This document shows positions 63,148 to 64,000 of a stretch of DNA of 64,000 nt, piece by piece. The notes under the pieces were generated by a model. The model made no database searches. It saw nothing but the letters and a program-made list of their open reading frames with translations, and had not been told where the DNA came from. A program made the translations under genes and the position numbers. The stretch comes from an uncultured Roseovarius sp. (lineage in GTDB: Bacteria; Pseudomonadota; Alphaproteobacteria; Rhodobacterales; Rhodobacteraceae). Each line of letters starts with the position of its first letter. Position 1 is the stretch's first letter. The stretch lies in NCBI GenBank assembly GCA_947497295.1, contig CANMFU010000005.1, forward strand, positions 1 to 64,000. Direction: 5' to 3'.

Positions 63148-64000
63148 GCAGTGTCGCCATGCGTCCCGCCACGCTGCGCCCGCTGGCATAGGCACCATGC
63201 GCTGTTGACTGCCAGTTGAGCGAAAACGCCTCGCCCGCGAAGGCCACGCGGCCTGTGTCGCGATTAATCATATCGCGCCGAAACTGCGCCGACCCCGGCA
63301 GCGCTTGCGAATATGACCCCAAAACAAGCGGGTCGTTGGTCCAGTTTGTCGTGGCCGTTGCGGTAATCCTGTCCAGGATCTGCGCGCCGAAGGCATCAAC
63401 CAGCGCTGCGCGCGCGTAGTCGGCCATGGCGTCCGGTCCTGCCATCACCAGCGTGTGCGCGGTTTTCCCGGCCACATGGCACAGCATCATCGGGTTCTCG
63501 CCCTGCATGATCTGGAAATTTACCGCCAGATCAAGGCCGCTCTGCTGGATCGAAAGATACCGCGTCTGCGCCATTTCCGGTGGCAGGGTATCCAGTGCAA
63601 AAGCGACTTTTTCGTAGATCCCGCAAGGCACACGGTCCAGCCCGAACGCCAGATCGGCGGCAGGGCCGGGGTTGAAATGGATACCGCCCCGTGCAAGCAC
63701 GTTGGTTGAGGCGGTCACGATCACGCCTGCCGCCTCCAGCTTGCCCTGATCTGTTGTCACGCTTGTGCCGGTGCCGCGCTGGTGAATGGCCTTCACAGCC
63801 ACGCCGGTGCGGATATTCAGCCCCTGCGCCATGGCGGCGATCAGCGCGCCATACCCGGACAGCACCGGCCAGTTATGTTCAGTATCGCGGTAATCGGCAT
63901 AGCCGGACGCCGATATGCTTTCCGCATCATTGCCCGCCATCAGCGCTATGATCATGCGCACGGAGGGCCGCCAGCGCCCGGCTTCGGGCAGAACCTGGGG
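63140..64000 (-). CDS. FAD-dependent amine oxidase/oxidoreductase, partial (N-terminus off the window edge)
   Basis: The minus-strand frame is open from the window edge to 63140 and gives the C-terminal about 285 residues. AAMAQGLNIRTGVAVKAIHQ lies in the substrate/FAD region, and GVIVTASTNVLARGGIHFNP is an ATG-type motif. GRVAFAGEAFSLNWQSTAHG with AYASGRSVAG is the typical C-terminal FAD-binding part of flavin monoamine oxidases. The FAD Rossmann motif would lie outside the window. The amine substrate is unknown. Confidence 0.82.
   Translation of the reverse strand, partial: PQVLPEAGRWRPSVRMIIALMAGNDAESISASGYADYRDTEHNWPVLSGYGALIAAMAQGLNIRTGVAVKAIHQRGTGTSVTTDQGKLEAAGVIVTASTNVLARGGIHFNPGPAADLAFGLDRVPCGIYEKVAFALDTLPPEMAQTRYLSIQQSGLDLAVNFQIMQGENPMMLCHVAGKTAHTLVMAGPDAMADYARAALVDAFGAQILDRITATATTNWTNDPLVLGSYSQALPGSAQFRRDMINRDTGRVAFAGEAFSLNWQSTAHGAYASGRSVAGRMATLLS

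Noticed and set aside
1-64000. CRISPR array, tRNA or rRNA genes, prophage or toxin-antitoxin modules.
   Set aside because: No regularly spaced direct repeats, no tRNA-like cloverleaf and no phage or toxin families were recognised on either strand by eye. A covariance-model search would be decisive for RNA genes.

Overview
The window reads as a chromosome segment of a marine-type alphaproteobacterium, most likely a Rhodobacteraceae (Roseobacter-group) member. The evidence is the GC-rich codon use, a pst/pho operon with a PhoR that lacks membrane segments and a PstA with a large periplasmic insert, a CenR-like regulator, a TamA-TamB pair, and a recurrent downstream motif of the GAGTATTT-x-GACCAAGA type. 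No rRNA or tRNA gene was seen.

Layout. (1) Positions 1-10,610 are a gene graveyard. A partial IS66-type element (frameshifted tnpA, truncated tnpB) is followed by broken genes: two lactate-permease remnants, an RND efflux pump with a frameshifted adaptor, an MFS transporter with an internal deletion, and pieces of an M20 amidohydrolase, a Crp/Fnr regulator, a DUF1275 protein and a gamma-glutamyltransferase. Several pieces are joined directly to one another. One exported RidA-like gene looks intact. (2) 10,688-15,192 holds three intact MFS transporters and a small hypothetical gene. (3) 15,612-22,620 is the phosphate regulon phoR-pstSCAB-phoU-phoB, with two Pho-box-like units before pstS. (4) 22,627-25,851 is a betaine/proline-type importer (proXWV) on the minus strand. 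(5) 26,176-33,728 holds a polyamine-type ABC importer, a LysR regulator, an M20 amidohydrolase and a dimethylarginine-hydrolase-like enzyme. (6) 33,801-46,605 is the most unusual part: two co-linear family-1 glycosyltransferase paralogues, a GntR regulator with two apparent winged helices, a second polyamine-type ABC importer, three small cupins, an AmgK-like sugar kinase, an aldehyde dehydrogenase and a PuuB-like FAD amine oxidase. (7) 46,490-64,000 is mostly core genome: an ABC ATPase, a zinc-finger protein, polA, a glutamine amidotransferase, ribA, cenR-like, xthA, a thioredoxin/TPR protein, a Lon-substrate-binding-domain protein, a Trm112-like protein, tamA, tamB, a CoxG-like protein and a partial FAD amine oxidase.

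How the genes may work together. Regions 5 and 6 look like linked uptake and catabolic modules for amines or guanidino compounds. Region 6 has the importer, oxidase and aldehyde dehydrogenase expected of the Puu polyamine pathway. It lacks a PuuA-type glutamylating ligase and has glycosyltransferases and a sugar kinase instead. I infer, without proof, that an amine is carried through oxidation as a glycosyl conjugate. The run-on end of the last cupin into the ABC ATPase gene at about 46,475-46,605 looks like the edge of this accessory segment.
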